Positions 8,583 through 17,253 of a stretch of 64,000 nucleotides of DNA are shown in pieces. Source of the DNA: Verrucomicrobiales bacterium. GTDB taxonomy: Bacteria; Verrucomicrobiota; Verrucomicrobiia; Verrucomicrobiales; DEV007. The stretch is from positions 186,001 through 250,000 of the forward strand of contig JARGPI010000005.1 in the NCBI GenBank assembly GCA_029213005.1, written 5' to 3'. The number at the start of each line of letters is the position of its first letter. Positions within the stretch are counted from its first letter, which is position 1. The translations under genes were made by a program, and so were the position numbers. The notes below the pieces were generated by a model. That model saw only the letters and a program-made list of their open reading frames with translations, did no database searches and was not told the origin of the DNA.

Positions 8583-9515
8583 CTAGATTGCCTCGAGAGC
8601 GAGGGCAAACGCTTTAGAATAATCCGATTCCTCCCAGTCAAAAAGTCGGAGATGCTGCACTCCAGCGAAAAAATACTCGAAATCCTCCGGAGGTTCCGCA
8701 GCTTCTATAAACACCGGTAGCATTGGCTTTCGATACCGGTCCGCCAGATAAATCTCACGTTTGATGTGGTCGCTTTCGAAGGCACGGGGACTGCACATCA
8801 CGACCACGCCATCGGCGGCTTTGATCGCCCGGACAATCTCGCCCGCCCAACTCTCTCCGGGTGTGATGCCCGCTTTGTCGATCCAAACCATGCGACCGTT
8901 TTCCTTCACGATTTCGACCAGTTTGGTGACCAATCCGGAATCAGAATGAGAGTAGGAAACAAAAACGAGCGATTTCTCCGGTTCGTCCGCATCAACTTTT
9001 GCCGCTCGGGCCGGCGGCGCCGGTGAGGGAGGTGCCTCGCAGACCTGCATCTCGTCGCAAACATCTGCGGAGTCATCCATCAGCGACTCCGTCCCGGCAC
9101 TGCCCGAAAAACTCACCTCGGTCTCCATAGGCATGATCCCCCTCCGGGCCCGCTCGGAAATGGCGCGGACTTCCTGCTGAATTTTCATCCAGGCACCCGT
9201 TTTTCGGGCCGCTTCAAAGGTGGCATCGACAAAATCAAGGTCGCGAAGACCGACGGGGAGAAAGTGGTGATCCAACTTAACCAAAACCAGACGGCTCTCC
9301 GACCACGCCTCCAGAATTCGCTTTTCAATCTGAAGCCGGTGTACCGAAAACTGAGTATTTTTCGACCACAATGCCACCACCACATCCGTCGATTGCAGTG
9401 GACGAAACCCGGTTGCTCCCGTTTCCGGCTTTACAAAGCCTGCCAGCTTCAAACGACCAGCCAGTTCATCGGCAATCAATTGATCATTTTCCACATGGGT
9501 GAGATATACATTCAT
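8583..9515 (-). CDS. Tandem TIR-domain protein
   Basis: About 310 residues from ATG 9515. The C-terminal half (about residues 180-310) is a clear TIR domain: VFVSYSHSDSG, VWIDKAGITPGESW, VVVMCSPRAFESDHIKREI. The Glu in KREI (about residue 251) sits where the NADase catalytic Glu of active TIRs lies. The N-terminal 130 residues look like a second, divergent TIR (NVYLTHVENDQLIADELAGR, VVVALWSKNTQFSV), also with a Glu in the matching helix. A Pro/Ala-rich linker joins them. No membrane segment. TIR NADases make cyclic ADP-ribose-type signals or deplete NAD+ in bacterial defence. Its role with the SLOG, patatin and lipase genes is inference. Confidence 0.85.
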   Translation of the reverse strand: MNVYLTHVENDQLIADELAGRLKLAGFVKPETGATGFRPLQSTDVVVALWSKNTQFSVHRLQIEKRILEAWSESRLVLVKLDHHFLPVGLRDLDFVDATFEAARKTGAWMKIQQEVRAISERARRGIMPMETEVSFSGSAGTESLMDDSADVCDEMQVCEAPPSPAPPARAAKVDADEPEKSLVFVSYSHSDSGLVTKLVEIVKENGRMVWIDKAGITPGESWAGEIVRAIKAADGVVVMCSPRAFESDHIKREIYLADRYRKPMLPVFIEAAEPPEDFEYFFAGVQHLRLFDWEESDYSKAFALALEAI

Positions 9516-9609
9516 GACGTTGATAACTAACCCCAAACGCACGCAAATCACCAAATTTCCCTACTTTTACTCTCGGTAAATGCGTTTATGAATTACGAAT
9601 ATCCAATTC

Positions 9610-9915
9610 ATGAAGAAACTTATACTCACAATCCTCGCCATAACTTTGTTTGCCGCTACCTCAGCGTGGGCGGACACCTACAAAGCATCCATGACCGGAA
9701 TCGAATGCACCGGTTGTAAGAAGAAAATCGCGAAGGCCCTCGGCTCAATGGAAGGTGTCGAGTCCGTCAGAATTGCCATGCTCAAGAAGAAAGGCGACCA
9801 CGTCCTGACGGTGGAAACCGACGGCACGATCGAGATCACCCTCGAACAAGCCAAAGAAGCCGTTTCGATCGCCGAGCACTACCAGCTTAAAACCTGGGAA
9901 AAAGTCGAATCTTAA
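9610..9915 (+). CDS. Exported heavy-metal-associated (HMA) domain protein
   Basis: A 101-residue protein: Sec signal peptide (KKLILTILAITLFAATSAWA) followed by one HMA fold with the metal-binding loop GIECTGCKKKI (two Cys in CxxC). HMA domains carry Cu+, Zn2+ or related soft metals; here the domain should act in the periplasm. The gene for a metal-binding ABC solute-binding protein starts 11 bp downstream, so the pair looks like a periplasmic metal-handling unit. MerP-like proteins have the same size and layout, but no mer genes are visible. Confidence 0.85.
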   Translation: MKKLILTILAITLFAATSAWADTYKASMTGIECTGCKKKIAKALGSMEGVESVRIAMLKKKGDHVLTVETDGTIEITLEQAKEAVSIAEHYQLKTWEKVES

Positions 9916-9925
9916 CCGCGATTTT

Positions 9926-10819
9926 ATGAATTTTTCGCAATCAGCCATTGCCGTTCTCGCATTGGCCCTTGGACTGAGTCAAGCGGAGGCAAAACCGGTC
10001 GTTTACGTCCCGGTTTTACCGTATCAGTATCTTTTCGAACAAATCGGCGGCGACATGATCGAGGTTCACTCGATTGTCGGAGAAGGAGATGATTGTCACG
10101 ATTACTCCCCCACTCCCCGTCAACTTTCGAAAATCGCCAAAGCCAACCTGCTTTATTCCGCCGAACTCGGATTTGAAGCCAACTTTTTCATCAAAGTCGG
10201 CGACGGGGTGAATGCGCCAAAGGCCATCGATCTGCTCGAAGGCCTGACTCTGCTGGAAGGTAGTTGTGCGGCCTGCGAAGCGGCTCGTAAAGGGAATGCA
10301 GATGCTGCAGACCTGAAACACGATCACGATGATCTGAAGGATCCCCACGTGTGGTTATCCCCGAAAATGCTACGTCAGCAAGCCGACAAAGTCGCAACTA
10401 CATTGAAGCCCTTCCTATCGGCAGACCAGCGCAGTGCGATAGATACCAATCTGAAGGCATTTGTCGCTGAGCTCGACAAACTGGACAATGAGCTGCGCTC
10501 CGCGTTGACACCGTTGAAAGGTCAGAAATTCTATGTGTATCATGGCGCTTTTGCCTACTTTGCTCTCGACTACGGACTTGAGCAGATTGCGATCGAAATC
10601 GGAAACCGGAGACCAACTCCCAAACAACTATCCGGAATCGCAAAGCAGGCCGAGGAGGATGGCGTAAAAGTCATTTTCGTTCAGCCTCAATTTGATCAAT
10701 CGAGTGCCAAATCGCTCGCCAAAACGATTGGCGGCAAAGTGACCACTCTCGACCCTCTGGAAAAAGATGTCGTCAGCAACCTCCGCAAAATCGCGGAGGC
10801 CATGGGCAAAATTCACTGA
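9926..10819 (+). CDS. ZnuA-like metal ABC transporter substrate-binding protein
   Basis: A 297-residue cluster A-I (ZnuA/TroA) binding protein with a signal peptide (about residues 1-22). Probable metal ligands are His in DDCHDYSPTPRQ, His in DPHVWLSP and His in YVYHGAFAYF; an acidic fourth ligand is expected near VQPQFDQS. A short His/Asp-rich loop (KHDHDDLKDPH) precedes the second ligand, as in zinc-specific members. It would deliver Zn2+ or Mn2+ to an ABC permease. No ABC ATPase or permease gene is adjacent, so it is an orphan in this window. It overlaps the convergent oxoprolinase gene by 7 bp. Confidence 0.87.
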   Translation: MNFSQSAIAVLALALGLSQAEAKPVVYVPVLPYQYLFEQIGGDMIEVHSIVGEGDDCHDYSPTPRQLSKIAKANLLYSAELGFEANFFIKVGDGVNAPKAIDLLEGLTLLEGSCAACEAARKGNADAADLKHDHDDLKDPHVWLSPKMLRQQADKVATTLKPFLSADQRSAIDTNLKAFVAELDKLDNELRSALTPLKGQKFYVYHGAFAYFALDYGLEQIAIEIGNRRPTPKQLSGIAKQAEEDGVKVIFVQPQFDQSSAKSLAKTIGGKVTTLDPLEKDVVSNLRKIAEAMGKIH

Positions 10820-13800
10820 TCGACCGCTCCGAAGCCTCCACCGCCCGGTGTCTCGATTCGCAGAGTCTGACCGGGCTGGAGGTTTAAGATCTCAGTACCG
10901 TCGACCTCCCGGTCATCGACAAATTGAGTTCCACAAACTCCGGAACCGCCCCCTTCCATACCGAAAGGCGCCTCCCTCCGGTGCTGAGTCAGTAGAGATA
11001 CGCTGATCGGTTTGAGGAAGGTAATTTCCCGAACCAATCCGTCTCCACCAATCCATTTCCCGACACCACCGGAACTTTTCCTGATCGAAAACTCGTTGAG
11101 TCGAACCGGGTAGCGGCTCTCCAGAATTTCCGGATCGGTAATGGCTGTGTTAGTCATGTGGGTATGCAGTCCCGACGCGCCGTGATATCCCGGTCCGGCA
11201 CCGGCACCACCACCGATCGTTTCGTAATACCCGAAACTATCGTCGCCAAAGATGAAGTTATTCATCGTCCCCTGCGAACAGGCTTGAATACCGAAAGCTT
11301 CGACCAGGGCATCGACAACCCGCTGACTGGTCTCAACATTGCCCCCGACCACTGCCGGACAGCGAGTCGGGTCGGTATCGAAACTGGGGTTTAAAAAGGA
11401 CGGAGGCAGCACGATCTCCACCGCCTCAAGGAGACCTTCGTTGAGAGGTAATGAGCTTTGGGTCCACAGTCTAACGACATACAATACCGCACTTTGAACA
11501 ATCGCCGGAGTGGCATTGAGATTGCCCGGATGCTTCAGGCTACTTCCGGAAAAATCGATCAGAAGCCGGTCTCCACACTTTGTCAGTTTCACCCGAATCA
11601 CCGTCCCGTCGTCAAGCCGTTGGGTAGATTCCCCTCCTTCAAAATGCTGTATTTCGAGATGATGACTCATTGCAGTGGCACTTTGAGTATAGAGCGATTG
11701 CATCTGCCTCAGCACCTCTGTCTCACTATACTTTTCAACTAATTCCAACAGTAGCGAAACACCCCGGAGATTCGCTGCCACTTGAGCGTGCAAATCGGCA
11801 ACATTGTCCGTCACCCGGCGTGAAGGATAGGCTGATTCGGAAAGCAGTTTCTCGATTTCGTCAAATCGCGGCACCCCACCCTCAATCAAATACTGTGGAC
11901 TGATCACGACGCCTTCCTCAGCGAGAGAAACTGCATCCGGCGGCATCGAACCGGGAGTTTTCCCTCCGATTTCAGCATGGTGTGCCCGATTAGCGAGGTA
12001 GGCAATCGGCGTATTGGATTCGCCGAAAACCGGAGTGATCAAAGTGACATCGGGCAGATGGGATCCCCCCACCCCGGGATGGTTCGTGATCACGGTATCC
12101 CCCTTTCGAATCGGCAGAGTGTCTCTTACCATCCTGACACACATCCCCAAAGCGCCGAGATGCACCGGTATGTGATGAGCACTACAGATTAACTTTCCGT
12201 TTCGGTCGAGTAGGGCGCAGGAAAAATCGAGCCGCTCTTTAACATTTGTCGAAATCGCCGAGCGCTGTAGCATCGTTCCCATTTCCCCAACAATCTGATC
12301 GAGTCGATGACGGAACAACTCCCGGACCACTTCCTCCGGTTGATCCCGGTGAGAAGCATCGATTCGATCCCGGGTAGACTCGACCACCAGAGAACCGTTC
12401 CCTACCTTACTTGCTTCCCAACCCTCCGACAAAAAGAAGGTACTGAATGGGTCCTGAATCGTGCAGGGCGTCTTTACTACGCCACCCACCGGAATCGAAT
12501 CGCGATCGATATACCTGGAAAACTCGACGACTGTACCCTGTACAGTCCCGGATTGTACAGGGTACAGTCCGGGTATTTCGCTCGAAGCGATGACACGAAG
12601 ACTCACCACCTCAATCATACGGTCGAGTGGAATTTGATACCCGAAAATCGATTCATATTCCTGCGCAAAACGGGGCTTCAAGTCTTCAACTACTGTAAAA
12701 TCGAGTGATAAAGCGGCGTCCTGTCCTTTTAGACGCAGCTCAGCGATCTGGCGTTTTTGCTCACACCGGTGCCCAGTTTCAGCAAGTAGAGAAACGGCTT
12801 TTTCCGAAACGGATTGGAGAATTTCCTTCAGGGCCTCCAACTCTGAGGTCTCCAGGTTAACTTGAGCTTCCGCAAGCCGCTCGATTCGGGAATGTTCAAG
12901 CCCGTAGGCGCTGAGCACACCGGCCTCACCGGGAACTATTATTTTTCTGATCCTCAATTTTTCAGCGATCGCGCAGGCATGGAGAGGACCGGCACCCCCG
13001 AAGGCCAATAAAGCGTATTCGGCAGGATCCGCACCGTCACGAATCGAAATCGTCCGAATGGCATCCGCCATTTGTTCATTTGCGATCTCAATGAGACCTT
13101 CCAGAAAAGCGATGTCGATCTCCCCGCCGGACAGTCCAGCTTGAATCTGCAGTTCCAAAGCACGCTTCTCCGCAGCATCGATTTGAGACTCCGACAAAGG
13201 GATACCAAAATTATCCGGATCGATCCTGCCGAGTAAGACATTCACATCGGTAATCGTAAGTGGCCCGCCTTTCCCATAGCAGGCTGGCCCGGGATCGGCA
13301 CCTGCGGAATCCGGCCCGACGCGGAGACCTGCAGCGCTCCACTCACATATCGATCCGCCACCGGAAGCAACGGTTTCGATTTTTAATGCCGTCGAAAGCA
13401 GCTTGGCATCACCGACCTTCTGCTCAAACTGATAGATAAAGTCACCGTCGTAGCGAGCCACATCGGTGCTCGTCCCGCCCATATCGAAGGTCAATATTTT
13501 CTGTATCCCGAGTTCCCCGGCGATGGCGGCGGCACCACTGACTCCCCCGGCAGGCCCCGAGAGTAGAGAGTCTTTGGGGCGGAAGACCTCTACCGGTTCC
13601 AGGCCACCCGCTGAAGTCATCGTATAGACACGATTCTTTTCCCCTACCGTTTTCTGTATATTACTAAGGAACGACTGCAGAACCGGATAAAGATAGGCAT
13701 TGGCAACTGCGGTCTCGGTGCGGGGTAAAAGTTTTATCAGGGGTGCCAGTTCTGAACTGAGCGAAACATGACGAAAACCGCAATCCATCAGAAACGATTT

Positions 13801-14529
13801 CAGCGCCTGCTCATGCCCGGAATTTTTGTAGGAATGAAGGAGGGCAACCGCCGCCGTAGTGATACCGCTCTGCACCAACCGGTTGATCTCCTTTTTCAAC
13901 ACTTCATTATTCAAATTTAGCGGGGATTCCTCCATCCCCTTCTCATTGAGACGCCCTTCAATCTCAATCACCTCACGGTGCATCGGAGTCCGCACTCGAT
14001 GTTGAAGCGCAAATAGATCGGGGCGTCGCTGGTCGCCAATCGTGAGTAGATCCCCAAAACCACAGTTCACAAAAAGTGCGACGGGTGCTCCTTTTCGTTC
14101 CAGCAGAGCATTGGTCCCCCGGGTCGTGGCAAGCCGAAAATCGAGAGGCGGAAATTCATCTTTCAGCCCCGTCCCGGTGAGCAGACGGGCCCCGAGAATC
14201 GGTGCTTCCTCACCCGTGGTTAGATCCAGCGACTCGCTGAGAGAGATTGGTCCGGACAGTGAAATCACTCCATCCTCAAATGCAACCACCTCAGCACGGC
14301 GCCCCGTGTGATCGCTCGCTTTGAACCCGACAAAAAATCCGCCGTGAGTGACCCAGTTTGTGGGAATCACAACTCTTACGGTCTGCCCGTCCTGCTTTTC
14401 TGAAATTTTGATTCTGAGGGAGCCGGATGACAGAATTTTAACCGAGCGGGGCTTTCCGTTCGGGTCAACCGTCCAGCAATCGGTAAAGGTTCCACCAGTA
14501 TCAATTCGAATTTTTCTGAGATCTTTCAA
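10813..14529 (-). CDS. Fused hydantoinase A/B family protein (5-oxoprolinase type)
   Basis: A 1238-residue protein that fuses HyuA (about residues 1-670, starting RIDTGGTFTDCW, an acetate-kinase-like ATP-binding fold) and HyuB (about 690-1238, with GDTVITNHPGVGGSHLPD and the Gly-rich C-terminus). Single-chain fusions of this length are typical of ATP-dependent 5-oxoprolinase, which opens 5-oxo-L-proline to glutamate; N-methylhydantoinase is the alternative. An inverted pair of the TGTACCCTGTACA repeat lies in frame at about residues 654-667, in a variable loop near the HyuA end. It is divergent from lipB and overlaps the ZnuA-like gene by 7 bp at the 3' end. Confidence 0.9.
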   Translation of the reverse strand: MKDLRKIRIDTGGTFTDCWTVDPNGKPRSVKILSSGSLRIKISEKQDGQTVRVVIPTNWVTHGGFFVGFKASDHTGRRAEVVAFEDGVISLSGPISLSESLDLTTGEEAPILGARLLTGTGLKDEFPPLDFRLATTRGTNALLERKGAPVALFVNCGFGDLLTIGDQRRPDLFALQHRVRTPMHREVIEIEGRLNEKGMEESPLNLNNEVLKKEINRLVQSGITTAAVALLHSYKNSGHEQALKSFLMDCGFRHVSLSSELAPLIKLLPRTETAVANAYLYPVLQSFLSNIQKTVGEKNRVYTMTSAGGLEPVEVFRPKDSLLSGPAGGVSGAAAIAGELGIQKILTFDMGGTSTDVARYDGDFIYQFEQKVGDAKLLSTALKIETVASGGGSICEWSAAGLRVGPDSAGADPGPACYGKGGPLTITDVNVLLGRIDPDNFGIPLSESQIDAAEKRALELQIQAGLSGGEIDIAFLEGLIEIANEQMADAIRTISIRDGADPAEYALLAFGGAGPLHACAIAEKLRIRKIIVPGEAGVLSAYGLEHSRIERLAEAQVNLETSELEALKEILQSVSEKAVSLLAETGHRCEQKRQIAELRLKGQDAALSLDFTVVEDLKPRFAQEYESIFGYQIPLDRMIEVVSLRVIASSEIPGLYPVQSGTVQGTVVEFSRYIDRDSIPVGGVVKTPCTIQDPFSTFFLSEGWEASKVGNGSLVVESTRDRIDASHRDQPEEVVRELFRHRLDQIVGEMGTMLQRSAISTNVKERLDFSCALLDRNGKLICSAHHIPVHLGALGMCVRMVRDTLPIRKGDTVITNHPGVGGSHLPDVTLITPVFGESNTPIAYLANRAHHAEIGGKTPGSMPPDAVSLAEEGVVISPQYLIEGGVPRFDEIEKLLSESAYPSRRVTDNVADLHAQVAANLRGVSLLLELVEKYSETEVLRQMQSLYTQSATAMSHHLEIQHFEGGESTQRLDDGTVIRVKLTKCGDRLLIDFSGSSLKHPGNLNATPAIVQSAVLYVVRLWTQSSLPLNEGLLEAVEIVLPPSFLNPSFDTDPTRCPAVVGGNVETSQRVVDALVEAFGIQACSQGTMNNFIFGDDSFGYYETIGGGAGAGPGYHGASGLHTHMTNTAITDPEILESRYPVRLNEFSIRKSSGGVGKWIGGDGLVREITFLKPISVSLLTQHRREAPFGMEGGGSGVCGTQFVDDREVDGTEILNLQPGQTLRIETPGGGGFGAVDQ
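12529..12570. repeat. Palindromic repeat pair, inverted copies, within a coding sequence
   Basis: Two copies of the 13-bp core TGTACCCTGTACA face opposite ways: 12532-12544 direct and 12554-12566 as TGTACAGGGTACA. The first copy extends to the 19-bp palindrome GACTGTACCCTGTACAGTC (8-bp arms, CCT loop). Start-to-start spacing is 22 bp, as at 24184/24206 and 46976/46998. The pair is read in frame by the oxoprolinase gene as part of a loop (GLYPVQSGTVQGTVV). Confidence 0.9.
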
Positions 14530-14621
14530 AACAATGGCCAGACCGTACTCACAATTCCGAAGTAACCAAAGAGTTTCGTTTTCCTTTACACCACGCCAAA
14601 GATCAAGTTTGGTGGCGGGAG

Positions 14622-15275
14622 ATGCCGAATTTGGATTTCAAATGGCTGGGACGGATCGAATTCACCGAAGGTCTGGCACTTCAGAATGAGCTCGTCGAGC
14701 AGCGGATCGCCGGGGAAATCTCCGACACCGTTCTGCTCCTCGAACACGAACCGGTCTATACCATTGGCCGGACGCGGGACCGTTCGAGTTTAAAACTTCC
14801 CGATGCCGAATTGCCCCACCCCGTCGTGGAGATCAATCGCGGCGGCCAGGCCACCTTCCACGGTCCCGGCCAGCTCGTCGGCTATCTGATTCTTGACCTG
14901 CATCACTATGGCAGAGATCTCCACACCTACCTGCGTTCGGTTGAGGAAATGCTGATTCGCTTTTTAAAAACGCTCGATCTGGATCCGGGCCGCCGGGAAG
15001 GACTGACCGGAGTCTGGCTGGAAAACCGCAAAATTGCTTCGATTGGGATCGGAGTAAGGAAATGGATCTCCATGCACGGGTTCGGGTTTAATATTTCTGC
15101 GGATCTATCGGGCTACGATTCGATTATTCCCTGTGGAATTTCGAATGTTGAAATGACCTCCGTGGTCCGGGAATCGGGGGATTCTCAGTGGACCCCACAG
15201 CGGGTGGGCGAAGCCCTTCAGCCATTTATCGAAGAGGAATTGAGAATGCTTCAGCGCAATTCAGAAACGGTTTAA
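14622..15275 (+). CDS. lipB: Lipoyl(octanoyl) transferase
   Basis: A 217-residue LipB. It moves octanoyl from octanoyl-ACP to a lysine of E2 and H-protein lipoyl domains, the first step of de novo lipoylation. The signature INRGGQATFHGPGQLVGY is present, with the catalytic Lys in NRKIASIGIG (about residue 137) and the catalytic Cys in IIPCGI (about 171). ATG 14622 places the usual LipB N-terminus (LDFKWLGRIEFTEGLALQ) correctly. No lipA is in the window; gcvT at 50.9 kb belongs to a lipoate-dependent pathway but is far away. It is divergent from the oxoprolinase gene. Confidence 0.95.
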   Translation: MPNLDFKWLGRIEFTEGLALQNELVEQRIAGEISDTVLLLEHEPVYTIGRTRDRSSLKLPDAELPHPVVEINRGGQATFHGPGQLVGYLILDLHHYGRDLHTYLRSVEEMLIRFLKTLDLDPGRREGLTGVWLENRKIASIGIGVRKWISMHGFGFNISADLSGYDSIIPCGISNVEMTSVVRESGDSQWTPQRVGEALQPFIEEELRMLQRNSETV

Positions 15276-15321
15276 CTATTCGACCGGGCGCGAAGTCTAT
15301 GCCAGATTTGGCCGAGTAATC

Positions 15322-17244
15322 ATGTTTCTGTGTGCAGTCAATTACGATAACCCTGATGACCGGGCCTGCGTCAAAGTGAATGAGGGCGAAATGGTGCGTT
15401 TAGGCCGCCGCCCCGAATCGATCGACGAGGAAAAGGTGAAACTTCTCACCCTGAACTGGGGCGACCGTCTCGTGAGCCGGAACCACTGCATGGCACGACG
15501 CGAGGGCGATTCACTGCTTCTGGAGCGGCTTCCGGCCCTTCCCGGTCGCAGCAAACCAAATGTACTTTACTCCAACACCGCACCGAAACTGCGGGAAGCA
15601 CTGCGCGAACCCATCGTGCTCGGCCCGGGTGAATCTGCGGTGATCGGAATCAAAGGAACTTCAGCTCTTTTCTGGCTTAAAAATGAGGAGGAACTCGATC
15701 AAGCGCTAAACGATTACCTTTCCGGTCTCGACACGGAAAAGGAGACTTTTGAAACTGCATCGATTCGCAAGCAGGATTACGACGAAGTGGAGCAACTCGA
15801 TGAATACAGCCTCCGGTTACAGCTCAAGCTTCTGCAGCGCGAATTGCCGGAGCAGGTTCTCGCCGGCTGGACAAACCGACAGGAACTTTTCGACAAGGCC
15901 GCCGCGTTTATTGAAAACGCGCTCCCGGGGCAGAAAGGAGTCACCGCTGCATTTATCGCAATTGATCGAAATCCGAGTGGCGAAGTCCAATTCGAACGTC
16001 TTCATGCAGATCCGGTTGACCGGGCTGATTTCCGTCCCAGCAAGACGCTCTTGAATCATCTCGAGATCGAAAATCCGGTCCCCAGCGATGTGAATCTCTG
16101 GACCTCGCACGATGACCAAAAGGTGTTCCGGGCCGACAGTCTCGGGGATAAAATTGACTGGGTCGTGGCGATTCCGGTCGCTCCTCTGGATGTGAACGGC
16201 AAAATTCATCGCGACCGGGATTTGAACCGGCCGGTCTATCTCTATGTCGAGACCCGGCAGGCCACCGTCAACTCAGCCGCCGTCTTTCTACCCTTTCTCC
16301 GCCTCATCGCCTCGCTCGTTGCCAGTCTGCTTTCAGCGCGTGATCAGCAGCGGATTCAGGATAGGATGTCGACCTTCTTCTCGCCCGGACTCCGCCGCCT
16401 GATGCGGGACAGCCGGGATTCCACCCTGGAACCAACCATGGCGGATTGTACGGTGATGTTCGCCGACCGGCGGGGTTCCTCTCACCTCCTCGAAACGGCC
16501 AAAACAGACGAGGAAATTCTCGATCGTCTGAAAGAGAACCAGGAAATTGTCGGGAAAATCACCGAAATGGTGTTCGAACACGACGGAGTGATCACTGATT
16601 TTGCCGGCGACGGAGCGTTATCCCTGTGGGGTTGGCCCACTCTGGGCACCGAAAAAAATCTTCAGGCTCTCCAGGCCGTGGCTGCAGCCGAATCTATCGT
16701 GGAGGAACTCATTGACCAGGGCGAATACGAGGAGGAACACGGTCGCTTTATGGCACCGGTTCGACTCGGTATTTCGACCGGTCGGATTGCGGTGGGAAAG
16801 ACGGGCCCAACGCAGCAATGGCACATCAGTGTCTTTGGTGGCGTCGCCAATCTCGGAGCCCGTCTCGAGCGGATCGCGAAGGAGTTCAAAGTCCCGGTTT
16901 TAATATCCGATGAGACTTACCAGCGGGTGAGGCACAGTGAGAACCGGAGTTTTCGGAAGCTTTGCCTGATATCTCCAGCGGGTTTTAAAGAGAGCTATCC
17001 GATCTATGAACTGATCATGCCCCAGTCCTGGGGAGGTTCCGGAGCAACTCAGGAGACCGTCGACACGTATGAGATTGCCCTGAACCACTTTATCAAAAGA
17101 GAATGGGACCAAACCATCGATATTCTCAATCAAATCGATCCGGCCGATGAACCGTCGATCTGGCTCAAAGAACGAGCCGAGATTTTCCGGATCAGTCCGC
17201 CCCGGGCGAACTGGCAGGGCGAAATTGACAGTCTGTCGAAATAA
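15322..17244 (+). CDS. FHA-domain class III adenylate/guanylate cyclase-like protein
   Basis: A 640-residue cytoplasmic protein. The N-terminus has FHA-like features (GEMVRLGRRP, then DRLVSRNHCMARREGDSLLLERL), a phosphothreonine-binding module. A middle region (about 170-340) looks GAF-like. The class III cyclase domain starts near residue 373: metal-binding Asp in VMFADRRGSS and in TDFAGDGALSLWGWP, and a late VFGGVANLGARLERIA segment. The Lys that normally contacts adenine, just before the FxGD motif, appears replaced by Asp, so cAMP synthesis should not be assumed. A C-terminal tail resembles the TPR-like extensions seen after such cyclases. It starts 46 bp after lipB and converges on the M20 peptidase gene. 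Confidence 0.85.
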   Translation: MFLCAVNYDNPDDRACVKVNEGEMVRLGRRPESIDEEKVKLLTLNWGDRLVSRNHCMARREGDSLLLERLPALPGRSKPNVLYSNTAPKLREALREPIVLGPGESAVIGIKGTSALFWLKNEEELDQALNDYLSGLDTEKETFETASIRKQDYDEVEQLDEYSLRLQLKLLQRELPEQVLAGWTNRQELFDKAAAFIENALPGQKGVTAAFIAIDRNPSGEVQFERLHADPVDRADFRPSKTLLNHLEIENPVPSDVNLWTSHDDQKVFRADSLGDKIDWVVAIPVAPLDVNGKIHRDRDLNRPVYLYVETRQATVNSAAVFLPFLRLIASLVASLLSARDQQRIQDRMSTFFSPGLRRLMRDSRDSTLEPTMADCTVMFADRRGSSHLLETAKTDEEILDRLKENQEIVGKITEMVFEHDGVITDFAGDGALSLWGWPTLGTEKNLQALQAVAAAESIVEELIDQGEYEEEHGRFMAPVRLGISTGRIAVGKTGPTQQWHISVFGGVANLGARLERIAKEFKVPVLISDETYQRVRHSENRSFRKLCLISPAGFKESYPIYELIMPQSWGGSGATQETVDTYEIALNHFIKREWDQTIDILNQIDPADEPSIWLKERAEIFRISPPRANWQGEIDSLSK

Positions 17245-17253
17245 CCCGAGTCC

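Noticed and set aside
12529..12570. Possible CRISPR-type repeat array
   Set aside because: Only two units per locus, 9-bp spacers, no leader or cas genes; the units are palindromes within coding sequence.
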